This document shows positions 35,006 to 46,543 of a DNA stretch of 64,000 nucleotides, in pieces (within the stretch, counting starts at the first letter, position 1; each line of letters begins with the position of its first letter). Below the pieces are notes generated by a model. That model had not been told where the DNA came from, made no database searches, and worked only from the letters and a program-made list of their open reading frames with translations. This stretch comes from Hypericum androsaemum (Eukaryota; Streptophyta; Magnoliopsida; Malpighiales; Hypericaceae): positions 727,001-791,000 of the forward strand of contig OZ023197.1 of the NCBI GenBank assembly GCA_963995505.1, given 5' to 3'. A program made the position numbers and the translations under genes.

Positions 35006-35165
35006 GTAGATGTAGTTACAAGTTGCAGCAATTTTCTTCAAGTGCACGGCAGTGGGATCACCGACCAATGACTAGTTGTGATGCCCATTACGAATAGTTA
35101 ATCCTTATGATTCGATGTGGTCCTTGTCCACATCCCTATCCATCTCTATCTTCCACATAGATCAA

Positions 35166-36257
35166 AGGCACAACACCAATGTTAACACAGCCAAATCGAA
35201 AATATGAATTGCTTGAACATCACAATAATAAAGAGATAAAAAATATATAATAAATTTTTAATATGATATACATACACAAGACTAAACCTACCACTATCGC
35301 CAATATATTTGGTATATGATAAGAAACATAGTTATAATCCAATTATGAATTTGAGACGAACCGTAACAACTAACATAACCCTAACCTAATGGAAATACTG
35401 GGAATAATAGGGGTAGATATTATATACGTGACTCTTTAAAGTAGCCCACCCTATTTCAGATTAACCCCGGCCACGTTTGGCTCCGAGATCGGCAATTCGA
35501 GATTCACTATTTTCTTCTGCTCTGAGCTGCGCAAAATATAACACCGTTTATGTTTTTTAGAAAGAGAATATATAACTCTTTTGTGATATCCTGTTAATGA
35601 TCTTAAGTGATTTAATTTTTAGTATCTATATTAGCATTTTCTTTTCTCGCACTATATTAACACTTTCTTTTCTCGCACACATCTTAAAAGAACTCCAAAG
35701 TTAAATGTGTTTGACTTAGAGTAGTATCAGCATGAGTGATCTCCTAGGAAGTTTTCTGTGATACGTGTGAGTGAAGACAAAACACGCTGGAAAAGACATG
35801 TGTTGGTCTGTGGAGACAGTCGGTTGGATCACGAAACGTTACATCTTTTATATATGAAATCAAGAATCAAGCACAGTTAAATTTAATTCGAACTCGAAAA
35901 CTTCTTCTTATATTTTTTAAGATGCCGCGTAATGGGCCATTTTTGGCATGGTTCAAGGCCTGCTATAAATGTGGGCCAGACACGTGTTAAATGTTCGCTT
36001 ATCTACAAAAATAATGGGCCGCGCAACTCCCTGGCCCAGCTGGGTCATATTTTGATACGATCGATGGATGATATGTCCGCTACAAAAATGTCCATTTGGT
36101 TATCATATTGCTAGTGCGATTATGTTGGTTTCATTGATAACCGATAAAATATTACTTATTCATTATTTTAAAATTTTGGATTATATATAGAGATTATATA
36201 TAGAGATTATATATAAACATCGTATTATTAATGCTCGTACGTCACACATGTTAGGAC
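35166..36257. other. 5' flank of the F-box pseudogene and intergenic DNA
   Basis: AT-rich with no gene. The interval around 35920-36020 matches the promoter region of the intact F-box gene (16160-16260), including the ctataaat word and gggcc flanks. A short direct repeat of atatagagattatat occurs at 36184-36215. Confidence 0.5.
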
Positions 36258-36937
36258 TAAGGGTGTGCAAAATATTCTTTATTTGTTATCTGTATCTGAT
36301 ATTTGAAATTTTTTTATATAGATTCAAATAATTTTGAGTTTGGAATTAAACTAGGATTATCCGAAATAAAAATTTTGAACTCGAATATAAATATGGATAA
36401 TAAAATTGTTATTAAAATATCTCAATCTCATTAATACTCTTATGCCCACACCTACTAGGAGCCCACAAAATACTAAAAGCCCATAAAAAACTAATGTGCA
36501 CAAAACATAACAGTGGCGGTGACCTCGGTCAGCTATTCCAAAGTCCCAATTCAATTCCTAACCTAGCTAAACATAAGTCTTAATTTTCCGAATCAGAAAA
36601 CTTAGAACAAGAATCCCGAGTCCCGGACACCGGACGGCCAACACCCACCTCCTGCATGTTCGTCCAGTTGTGTTTATTTTGAATAGCAAAGACTTACGCG
36701 CAATTCGAATGTCGTTCTGTTTCAAAACCCGCAAAAGGTTAAGGGTTTAGGATTTTTTTCCAAAAAAAATCTCATAAATAAAAGAAAAGGAGTACAACGA
36801 AATCCTTACAACCCACCCCCGCAGATCTCACATCCTAGGCAGTCCAAAGAGGTGGGTCCATCGATCAATAGACTAGAGGAGAGCCCGATAACACTATAAC
36901 CTAATTCAATGGTTCTCACAGGTTGGGCAGTTAGAGT

Positions 36938-38155
36938 CTAGGATTTATGATTTCGGGTTTAGGATTCTAGGGGTTTAGGGTTTAGGATTTTAGGGTTTTG
37001 GGTTAGGAGTTTAGGGTTTTGGGGTTAGGGGTTAGGGTTTGGGTTTGGATTTGGGGTTGGGGCTGGGACAAGATTTGGTGGTGGAGGCCCACTCTAGCAC
37101 GGTGCTGGAGGATTTTAATTGAAGGACACGCGAGAACTTTTTTGTAAAAATGCAAAAATATGGGAGGAAAAAATAAAAAAAGTCCACAACCATTGAATCG
37201 TAACTGGGTAAACTATTGAATCATAACTGGGTAAACCATTGAATCGTAACTAGGTAAACTATTGAATCGTAACTGGGTAACTGGGACGATTCCGATTTAT
37301 TCGAGATGGGATAAACACGGACCATTGGATCGTAACTGAGTAAAGTATTGAATCGTAACTAAGTAAACTATTGAATCGTCTAGGACGGTCCTCGCTGGAT
37401 TTGGCCTTCAAGGACCAAATTCACTCCCAAAAGATTTGGTGCTGAAGGCCCACTCCACCACGGTGTTGGAAGATTTTTATTGAAGGACACGCGGAGACTT
37501 TTTTGTAAAAAAGTATAAACACGGGGGGTGGGGGGAATGAAAAAAGTTCACAACCATTGAATCGTAACTGTGTAGACCATTGAATCATAACTGGGTAAAC
37601 AATTGAATCGTAACTGATTAAACAATTGAATCGTAACTAGGTAACTGGGACGGTTCTGATTTATCCGGGACGGGATAAACACGGACCATTGGATCATAAC
37701 TGAGTAAACCATTAGACCGTAACTAAGTAAATTATTGAATCATAACTAAGTAAACTATTGAATCGTCCAGGATGATCCTGGTTAGATTTGGCCTTCCAGG
37801 ACCAAATCTGCTCCCGTTGGGGTTGGGGTTGGGTTTGGGGTTTGTAGTTTGGGATTTAGGGTTTTAGTGTTTAGGATAGGGTTTGGGATTTGGGATTTGG
37901 GGTTTAGGGGGTTTAGGGTTGGAATTTTAGGTTTGAGGTTTGGATTTGGGGTTTGAGTTTGGGGTTCGGGTTTGGGATTTGGGGGTTTAAGTTTTGGGAT
38001 TTTGGGTTTCGGATTTAGTATTTTAGGATTTGGGGTTTGGGATATGGAGTGTAGGTTTTGAGGTTTTAGGATTTGGGGTTTCGAGTTTGGAAATTGGATA
38101 GTTTAGGGTTTATGGTTGATGTTTAGGGGTTAGAGAATTAGGGTTTGGGTTTCTA
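36938..38155. repeat. Degenerate telomere-like tracts flanking a tandem duplication
   Basis: Two G-rich blocks (about 36938-37068 and 37816-38155) are made of variants of gtttaggg such as gtttgggg, atttaggg and tttggggtt, resembling decayed plant telomere repeats (TTTAGGG). They bracket the duplicated unit at 37070-37815. There are almost no perfect consecutive TTTAGGG units, so this is not a chromosome end. Confidence 0.75.
37070..37815. repeat. 361-bp tandem duplication containing 22-bp subrepeats
   Basis: Copy A starts aagatttggtggtggagg at 37070 and copy B aagatttggtgctgaagg at 37431. Both contain a tail-to-head series of attgaatcgtaactgggtaa units (about 22 bp, roughly ten in all) and end with ggaccaaat. 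The copies differ at many positions, so the duplication is not recent. Confidence 0.85.
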
Positions 38156-38508
38156 TTGCCGGAAATTGCATTTCCTTGTAATATGTAGACTCCGGATACT
38201 CTTATTTCATCTTTTAACTAGTTTTGTTGCAGCATTAAGCATGTAATTAGTTGGTAGATTGTTGGATTTGGTTTGAATCTTGGAGCATCTTATGGATTTT
38301 GGTTCATGTCTTTTAAAATTTTTGTAAGACTTGGAAAAAATGGATAGTTTGGATTATCCGTATTTGTGTCCGAAAAATTTTTGGATACCGAATATCAGAT
38401 AGTAGAGAGTTCAGACTCGGACTCAGATACTAAAACAACTTATTCGGATATTTCGATAGTTATAATTTTGAATAATTCGGATACGGATAATTCGAATGTT
38501 TATCCCTA

Positions 38509-40710
38509 ATTATAAAATTTTTGACGAAGTTTAAAATTCGTGTTTATTTAGTTTGAGGTGCTGCGTTGAAATTAACCGAAACTTCACGCGTTGGCCTCGA
38601 CGATAAGGTCTGAAGGTTCTTTGTAAATTGGTCCACTGTGTTTATTTCCTGCCGTTCAGACGATAGCTCCAGGAGTACGAGGTCGCATCCCAAAGGCAAA
38701 TTGTCGGGAAAAAAAATTTAAAGTGTGGACGACTTATTGTCCTGAATCAGCACACAAAATGGATCCAAACAAATTGAATAATTTGGCCAATCAAAAAAAG
38801 AGATGGACCTAGCTACAGAATAATGGTACTTTTTTTTTTGAAGGAATAATGGTACTTTGGAAGTACCTTTTAGCATCTTTTGAAGAGATCTTTGGGTGTC
38901 TTATTGAGGACAAGAAATTGTCAGTTTTAAAAAGGTGTCAGTGTAAGTGAGGACGGCATATGCAAAAGGATTAGCCCAGCCTAGCCTTTCTATTTTGGGA
39001 TCAAAGAGGATTTATATTACCATTACGCGTTGGGCTTTGACTTCGCATGCAATGAAACGGAGAGCGAGGATTACAACGGATCCGGATTCTATTTTCGTAT
39101 CATGTTACTACGAACCCGTAAAAAGGAGTTTTCGGGAGAGTGCTCGGCCTACTTTTATTTACAAGCCGCCGCACATGCTTAGTGCGACCATGTAAATTAA
39201 ATAGGCTGTGTATGGAATGTAGATTTGTCCTAAGGCAGCATAACAACTTGGTGCTCTTTCTTAGGTGTGATTTTTTCTCATTAGATTATACCGTACCAGA
39301 GTTTAAATGAGATGGTGATTATAAATTTGTACACTCTATGAAAAAATTCTACACTTATTGGATGTGTAAATATAAATATTATTACTATCTATATGAACTA
39401 TATAAAAAGAACCCAAAATTTAAAGAATTGAAATGTGAATTTTTTATACTTATAAACAATCTCATAACTTTTATATGTATCAATGCGATAATCTTAACAT
39501 TTTTTGGATAATTTGCACTACATTGATCACTCTATCATTAATGTGTCTCTCATTAATAAAATTTGCATTCTTTTAAGTTTCCTTAAAAGAATTCAGTTAC
39601 TTGATTTCGTGACATAATAATAATCTGCTTCTGAATAAAATGTCCTTTAAACTTTTTACAACTTTTTTTCTCCCTCACGCATTACTACGTAGAGTTGAAG
39701 ACTTTTGGTGAAATCGTGATGGAAGGAAGCCTGCAAAATTTCAGTGACAAATTTTTTTTTTATGGGAAGTATGCAATTCTCTGTCGCTCTCTTTCTTACA
39801 TTTTGGTGAAAGAAGTGATTTTGTACAGGTCACATGACTCATGCAAATTCAAACTTTGTTGCCAAAATAACGAAAATAATGTCAGCTGGCAAAAATATAA
39901 AATATCGATATCAGAAAAAAATTGTCTTTGGCCAAATGATACAAGGCACGACAAGAATTGAGGAAATTCTGTATCAATCCATTACAGGGTGTAATTATTG
40001 GTTTTGTGTAAAAATTTAAAAGAAACCACCGGAGGTTATGCATTTTTTCAGATTATTTAAAATAAGTATAATAGTTTTGGAGAAATTTTATCTGAAATTC
40101 ATCTTGTTTATAAATGTAAAAATCTATTTACTCATAATCTTAAAATTCAGGGTTATATTTGAAGATTTTACTATGATATTTGTATGTTGATTTCGGTGGT
40201 GAACTCGTTTATAAGTAAAAAAATATAAACACCAATTACCTAAAAATTTAGGTTGAATACATAAATTGACTAAATTCTAACAAAACAAATGCAGTTTTTT
40301 GTATGACTATTTATTCACCGAAATGTGCATTGGCTACACATTGTAACATAAAATATTCCTCATATATTTAAACCGAATTCAAGGTCACTTCAACATCAAA
40401 ATCTCTCACATCAATCTCATGCAATTAACTTCTCTCTCTCTATCCGTGACATTTCCAAAATAAGGTGTGCAAAATAGACTACCTCTAGCTGTCTTGGGTT
40501 TAACACCAACATGGTCCAAGATGCAATTTTAAGAATTACATTCCTAAATTAGAACAAATGTCCTTCTCAAACTGTTGTGACATGGACGAACAGAAAGAAT
40601 CAGTCTCCCAATTCACAACTAAAGAACAAACTGAATATTATGTGTTAACCAGCAAATTGCAATTAAGACCCACATGGGTTTGGCCACCATTTTTTTCCCA
40701 TTTTTTTTCT
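38509..40710. other. Intergenic region and 3' flank of the WOX gene
   Basis: AT-rich. The frames at 38947-39195 and 39695-39961 have no family resemblance and look like chance. The last 150-200 bases should be the 3' untranslated region of the WOX gene. Nothing else is supported. Confidence 0.45.
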
Positions 40711-42246
40711 TCAGTTCTTCAGAGGAAGAAACTCAATGAATTGGCCAGGACTGGACTTTGTATTTATGGTTGTGACAGCCAATTCCTTGTCTCTTTTGTG
40801 GCCATCATTATTGTTTCCAAGTGGGAATAGCTCAAGTGTTTTGATTTCTCTTGCTTCACCCTCCAATGTGGTGGAATTGGAGAGGTAATTGCATTGTTCT
40901 TGATCAAGTGCCAAGAATTTTGGGGATGGAAAAAACCCAGTTTGCCACGTGTCATTTCTAGCCAATTGGTTCTTCTTTTGAAATTCCTGCAGCCTCTGAA
41001 TTGGAACAAGTCCCTACAAGAAAAGAGAGAAACAAATAAAGCCCTAGGAGTAAATTCACACTAATTCCAAAAATTTCTGCGCTCTTTCATGTCTATAGGC
41101 TTCTTCCAAGACACAAAGGCAAGGAAGTGCGGCTTCTGAAACTCTTTATTTTCCCAAGATGTGACAAGAAAAGCAACACCTCCAGAATATTGCATTTTTT
41201 AAAATAAAAAAATGCAATATTCTGTTGACTTAATAATGGCATGTTTCTTCTAGGGTTTTATTTAATCTTGTTAGTACCTAAAAGATGCAAAAGAGTTTAC
41301 CTCTGTGTTTCTTTTGCAATGGGAAGAAGCAACCACGTACTTAGAATGCTGTAGCTGATCATGATGAGCTGACCATCTGATCCCTATAAATAAATATAAA
41401 AAAAATGAGATTTTGGGAGAAAATATGATGGAAAATCAAGTAAACGATCTCAGTTGTTCATTTATAAGAAAAAATGCAATATTTAATTTTCTACTCCCAG
41501 ATGGATTTTTTTTCAGTCAAACAAGAGAAATAATGAGATTTCATAAGAGACTAACTACCACTTCAATCTAATATTTTATTCGGAAAAAGGATGAACCAAG
41601 AATAAAATCCCTCTCCCCTATCCTCGTAATTCATGCAACAAACTACCAAGCACGAGGGAAGACAATATTACTGGGTGGGGTTTAAATACGTTAGAATTGA
41701 CAGCAACAACGACATGTCTATCCGGACCACACAATACGTATAAGAATTGATGGTAACTTAGAGTTTAATTCCTAATGTGTAAGCTGATGGTAACAAATTA
41801 ACACTTAATTAACCTGACGAATCAAAGCCACGGCGTTACCAAACAACAATTTAATTACCTGTTTCTCTCTTGTCACCCTCTTGCTTTTGCAATTTGCTAT
41901 TGCTCTCCCCTTCACGACGGCGTTTCTGTCTTTCCCTGGCCTTGTGGTTCTGGAACCAGTAGAACACGTTCTTCCCTTCAACCTTACCAAACCTAAGAAG
42001 CTCGACGGCGATCTGCTGAATCTGGTCGGCCGACGGAGTCCGAATTCCCCGCTGGTACATCTCCTCGAGGGCGAGTAGCTGCTCCGGTGTAGGGTTCCAC
42101 CTTGAACTAGGAGTAAGAGAGGTAGTAATAGTGGTTGATGTTGTTGTTTTTACCATTGAATTATTACTATTATTATTGTAAGCAATATTAAAACCACCAC
42201 CAACAACCATAGTCTGTTCACAAAATGTTTCTTCTGCCTGTCCCAT
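40711..42246 (-). CDS. WUSCHEL-related homeobox transcription factor, WOX1/WOX6 clade
   Basis: Three exons, 42246-41859, 41383-41301 and 41013-40711, with matching phases, give 257 aa. Residues 48-112 form a WUS-type homeodomain with the extra residues of this family ([53 protein letters not shown]). A WUS-box TLELFPL is at 216-222, and the protein ends [10 protein letters not shown], the C-terminal signature of the WOX1/STF and WOX6/PFS2 branch. Such proteins are nuclear repressors that recruit TOPLESS-type co-repressors and promote leaf-blade or ovule outgrowth. The start ATG is 14 bp downstream of a likely 5'-UTR acceptor; a 5'-UTR intron (42261-42691, GT-AG) is inferred. Length is closer to WOX6 (about 270) than WOX1 (about 350), but the two cannot be separated by eye. 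All features look functional. Confidence 0.93.
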
Positions 42247-42260
42247 GTTTTGGTCACCAC

Positions 42261-42691
42261 CTAATTGAATACATATAAGCATTAGTTTAGCTGTTTTTCA
42301 AGAAAATTTGTATATTATTTCAAACTGATCACATTTTGAAGTAATAAGAGTTTTCACTTATAAAAAGAGAGATAAAAAGTATTTAACTTCAAAGAATTAG
42401 CTTCAAGGATGAAGTGACTTTCGGCAATCAAAATCCGATTTTGTTCCTAGAATCGTTTCGAATTTTGAGGGTGGCATGTGGTACAACTCTCTCTTGTATC
42501 TTTTGAAACTGAGTTAATAAATCTATCAACTTATAAAAAACATCTGAAGTGTTTGAAGATACATGAAGGACATAAACGAACAAATAAAGAAGAAGAGAAA
42601 CGTACAAATAACCGAAATAATTGATATACATTAACATAAAATATATGCTTAAATCTCGAAAACAGAAACAATAGTATAAATAAATACATAC
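42261..42691 (-). other. Probable 5'-UTR intron of the WOX gene
   Basis: On the minus strand the donor CCTGG|GTATGT (exon end at 42692) and the acceptor CAATTAG|GTGGTG (exon start at 42260) bracket 431 AT-rich bases. No ATG occurs in the candidate leader between about 42790 and 42692, so the leader exon is untranslated. Inferred from splice signals only. Confidence 0.5.
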
Positions 42692-42799
42692 CCAGGTGAT
42701 GATTTGATGCAAGGTGGAAAGTGATGCCAGATGAGTGCAACTAGGGGAAGAAATGTTGGTGGAAGTGATATTTGTAGTTCTAGGAGAGAGTGTCGCTAG

Positions 42800-44817
42800 G
42801 GTTTGAAGTGAGAGGTAGAATTTGAGCTAGTTTAAAAGAAGGGCCACGAGTGTTTATATCAGTGCTCTGACCAACAACCGTTATTTTGTTATATTATTAT
42901 TTTCAGAATATTCATATTTAATTCATATCCAATCCAAAACCTAAAGTTAATTAATGGGTAAATTTTTTACATTTATAAAGTGGGCTCAATATCCTTCGCT
43001 TCTAATGTTAGTTTCTCCAACACACTCTGTCAAAAAAAAAGCCTATCAGGCTGAAGTTTGTACAAGGTTGACACTACTTCTTGTACTTTCAAAGGGATCG
43101 TGTTGAGCATGGGCCACATGTCTCGTACAAACAATTGGTTCTGATATCATACTAGAACCTTCATATATAACTCAAAATCTTAAGATAATTGATAGATGGA
43201 TTTTCAAACTTGGTCCAACGATTTTCCATTTCTTATATGGAATTCTCCAACAATTACGTATAAGCCAACTGCCTGTCTTATTAATGTCTCTTGGAATATT
43301 TCTCAGATGCTGAAAATTTTCTTTAAAGAGGGCTTGGATATTTTTGTCCAGGTGGATTGGCTTTTGTTTCCTTAAGAGATAGCGAGAGAGGGGTGGTGTT
43401 GCTACAAAATTGGGCAACATTTGGTTGCTGGGTTAAGTGGGGTTTGGACCAGTTTTGAGGTTGATTAATTTGGTTTTAATCTGATTTGATTTTACCATAG
43501 TGGGGAAGGATCTATCCCAACTAAGGAAAATTAGAGTCCCAAGAAACTCACATTCAAGGCAAATAAAATTAATATGAAGATTAATAAATTTGGGAAAAAA
43601 CGTCCTTCTCTTCATATGATTTGGCAAAATGTTTAGGGATAGAATAGAATGAAGAGAGCAAGACTATCATCAGCGTAACATGCAAGCTGCAATAGGAATT
43701 GCATGGCGGGAGCAAATCTAGGAGAAAATGTACTTCAAAATTATATGGCATTGAGTCATGAACGAAATGTTGCGAAGGAATTTTTTTGAATCAATCGCTT
43801 TATATATTCTAATAATTTTACTCATTGTAATTTTATTAGAAATATATGAAAATCTATTTATTCAAAAAAAACCCGATTTGATTTTCTATATTATGGGCGT
43901 GATGAATTGTTTCGTCCTAGTTAAGTGGAATTTGACTCTGGAAGGGTCATGGCGTGAAGTACATTCGTTCAAGACATGTACTGAAAAGGTTACAGGTAGA
44001 TGACTTCTTTCTTTGGGGCCTCTCTTGTATATCTATGAGATTTGACCGGGTCAATTTTTTATGTAAATTGATCAGTCTTGGATTAACTAAATAATGTTAG
44101 ACTAAGGTGTGAATCATGTGTGAACTTGAACATTGATTAGACTAGCTACTTGGCGGATGTAAAGTCAATTATTTACAAAAATCAAATTTGGTTTAACTTA
44201 CTAGTTTTATATTGAATTTTTATAGAATTTTAGCTTGAGTTGGTGTTGAACGATGATGGTAGTGTGAGGTGAAACATATACAACTTAACAGTCTATATTT
44301 TTTTACCCAAAAAATGTTATTTGAAAAATGACTTTAAAAATGGCCGTGGCAAAAAATAAATAAAAAAGAATGTCAAACCTAAAACAAACATGAGAACCGG
44401 ATAAAAACTTACCTAAAGTTATCCATAGTATGTCCATCTAAAACAAAGGGTAGAAAGGCTCATACTCTCCGTAGATTAAGGAGCAAAAGGAGAAATTCGT
44501 CCCACGGGGAGCTCCAATAACTTACCAAAGGAATGATGAGTAACTAATTCGAGAGGATAGATTAGTCACAATAGTAAAACCATATCTTTATTTAGTGAGT
44601 CTCAAGTATATTGATTGATTGGGTCCGATAGAATATGAATATGAGTAGAACTTCAAACATAGGATCTATAATAGAGTATGAATCTTATAAATTTATTGTC
44701 TGCATTTACATTTTACTTTATAATGAACAACAATCTACCGTGTTTCTCGCTTTCATATTTTTAGAGGACAACACAAGCCTTTTTTGGGAATTTTTTAAAC
44801 ACGTGTCTGTTTTTAAA
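42800..44817. other. WOX promoter and intergenic region
   Basis: The promoter lies in roughly the first kilobase. Around 43130-43165 the phrase ggttctgatatcatactagaacc resembles the reverse complement of a retrotransposon tRNA binding site, so an LTR scrap may be present. Frames at 43172-43420 and 43758-44003 have no recognisable domain. Nothing else is seen. Confidence 0.4.
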
Positions 44818-45357
44818 TGTTGGACCTAAAGGCCCAATCAGGCAATTATTATTGTGTCTGATTGGGCCCAGGCCCATCAGGCTGATAAGTTGGGTTGGAT
44901 GGGCCAGTCAACCTGCGTTGACCGGCCCGATGCCACGCAGGCGCCACGTCAGCGTGACATATGGCCCAGTAGTGCCACGTGGCGGACATGCGGCCCAGTA
45001 GTGCCTCGTGTCGCCACGTGGCGTGCCATATGGCGCATTCTGGTGTGCCAGATTTCCCTATAATAGAGAAATCTGGCTGAACCAAAATGTAAGTTTGCCC
45101 ACAACCACTCAATAAGAAAGAAAAAACTCTGGAATAGTCCATGAGTTTTGATCAGATTTTCTATAGAGGAAATCTCGTAAAAATTAATTATGAATCTGTT
45201 AAAACGTGATCGTAATTCGACTAGCACGAAGACATTGTGGACCCGAACTTGTGGACCTCTTGCTTCAACAAGTAAGTAATTTATTATTAACGAATTAGTT
45301 TATTAATTTATCGGGTTTAACATATAATTACTCGTTAATTATGTGTTAAATCTGTCA
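44818..45357 (+). repeat. 5' LTR of Copia-2
   Basis: The first 50 bases contain an inverted repeat (ggcccaatcag ... ctgattgggcc), and bases 44935-45030 carry repeated gccacgtggcg words with CACGTGGC cores. The LTR ends at the CA before the primer binding site. Confidence 0.93.
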
Positions 45358-45359
45358 AT

Positions 45360-45371
45360 TGGTATCAGAGC
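45360..45371 (+). other. Primer binding site of Copia-2
   Basis: TGGTATCAGAGC is the standard plant Copia site complementary to the 3' end of initiator tRNA-Met, two bases after the 5' LTR. Confidence 0.95.
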
Positions 45372-46543
45372 ATGGTTGAAACTATGTTTTGATGATGATA
45401 TGATATTTTAATTCAAGTAATTATGTAATTTATTTGGTTAAAAATCGTATTAATTGTGATTTTATTAAAAAATCAGAATCTGTTGAACTCTAATGTAATT
45501 AATTTAGAACCAACAGGACTAAATTAAATTTTGCCTAACCACGCAGGCAAATTCGCGCACGCGCGAAACCTTAAAGTACCAATCTGAAATTTGACCGTTT
45601 ACGTGGCACCTGCGTGTCATGAACTTCGGTGCAATTTTTGGAAAACTTGAGGATTAAATTGAACTTTGTCCAAAAATCCCCAAATTGACAAAAAAATCCT
45701 AATCGGGCGATTTGGGACGATTTTGCCCCAAATCGATTTCCGTTGATTTCGTCAGAAATCCGACATTTTCGACGTCGTAACTCGACGATAGTCGATTCTC
45801 CGGCGTGTCCTCGACGTTCCGATACCACTTTCGTGGATCGACGTCGTCGAAAAACGAAAATCGAAGTCGTCGACGCCGGACATACGCGAAAGGGAGAAGA
45901 CGACCGCGACAGAGAACGGCCGCACCATGGCCCGCGAGGCTGCCACGGACGTGCTCGCAAGGCCACGACGAGTAGACTGAAACCGGTCTCGGCCGTCGGA
46001 TCGCCATCGTTGCGCGGCGGTCGTTGGCGGTGATTCGGTCGACTTCGGCGTCGCGCGGGAGAAGAGAGAGAAAGTGGAGGGAGAAAATATGCGAGGAGTA
46101 AAATCGTAATTTCATGATATTTCTCAAAATATTTATAACCAGGTCAAGAAAATCAAAAAAACTGGTCGCATTGGCTTGGTTTGTTAGTTCGACCTAACCC
46201 GATTCATGGTCAATTTTGACTGAAGTCAAAATTGGACTTAAATGTTGGGTTTTTTCCTCTTTTAATTGGATAAAATCAGTTTTTATTTAATTAAAATCCA
46301 ATAAATTGATAAAAATTTTGAGAAATTTTTGTCAATTAGGTTTATTAAAATTATAACTATATTTTAATAAACTTAAAAAGAAAATATTTTGGAACGAGTT
46401 CCGAGATATGTTAAATTTAACTAAAATCACATGAATTTGTCCATAGTATGATCATCAATAGATTGAAAAATGAGTTTTTCAATCCTATTTTGGGAGAATA
46501 TGAGAATTAACCCGAAATTGAATTGCAATTGTTGCAAGATTTG

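Larger units (their letters stand above)
23390..35165 (-). pseudogene. Second F-box gene copy, split by a 10.5-kb transposon
   Basis: The main body (24466 down to about 23390) matches the intact F-box protein: SLISHKYFISHFIDHHREKN, LVCTEHPFTKENIELP, ANYRYRVVCVI, CDSNVVAHNGELWWYN and GKVVVYDPFV. The 5' end of the gene lies far away at 35165-35006, beyond the inserted element; the two pieces abut exactly at the 5-bp target duplication (GTAGT/GTAGA). The distal piece already has a stop after about 17 codons (ESIES-type region reads ES then TAA). The F-box helix itself is degraded, and the frame is lost near 23605 at the C-terminal end. It is a dead tandem duplicate whose promoter segment survives at about 35920-36020. 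Confidence 0.88.
36258..38508. mobile_element. Large hAT-like non-autonomous element with telomere-like filler
   Basis: The left end (TAAGGGTGTGCAAAATATTC, then tatctgatatttgaaatttttt) and the right end (ggataattcgaatgtttatccct) align with the left and right ends of the 529-bp MITE at 20059-20587. It therefore looks like a 2.25-kb member of the same family with about 1.8 kb of unrelated sequence between the ends. No target duplication can be seen (gttaggac versus attataaa), so the ends may have been rearranged. No transposase is encoded. Confidence 0.55.

Noticed and set aside
36938..38155. Possible chromosome end
   Set aside because: TTTAGGG units are degenerate, interrupted and bracketed by unique DNA on both sides; this is an interstitial, telomere-like block.
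38947..39195. 82-codon frame
   Set aside because: Begins at GTG, has no recognisable motif and lies in intergenic DNA.
42531..42740. A WOX start further upstream in the leader exon
   Set aside because: The leader contains no ATG before the splice donor and the frame begins at TTG after a stop; the first usable ATG is at 42246.
43758..44003. 81-codon frame with a hydrophobic segment
   Set aside because: AT-rich with Ile/Leu bias, no homology cue and no neighbouring exon; probably chance.
45571..46127. Overlapping frames on both strands with Arg-rich products
   Set aside because: CpG-rich retroelement leader; frames lie mostly opposite to the element and no domain is visible.
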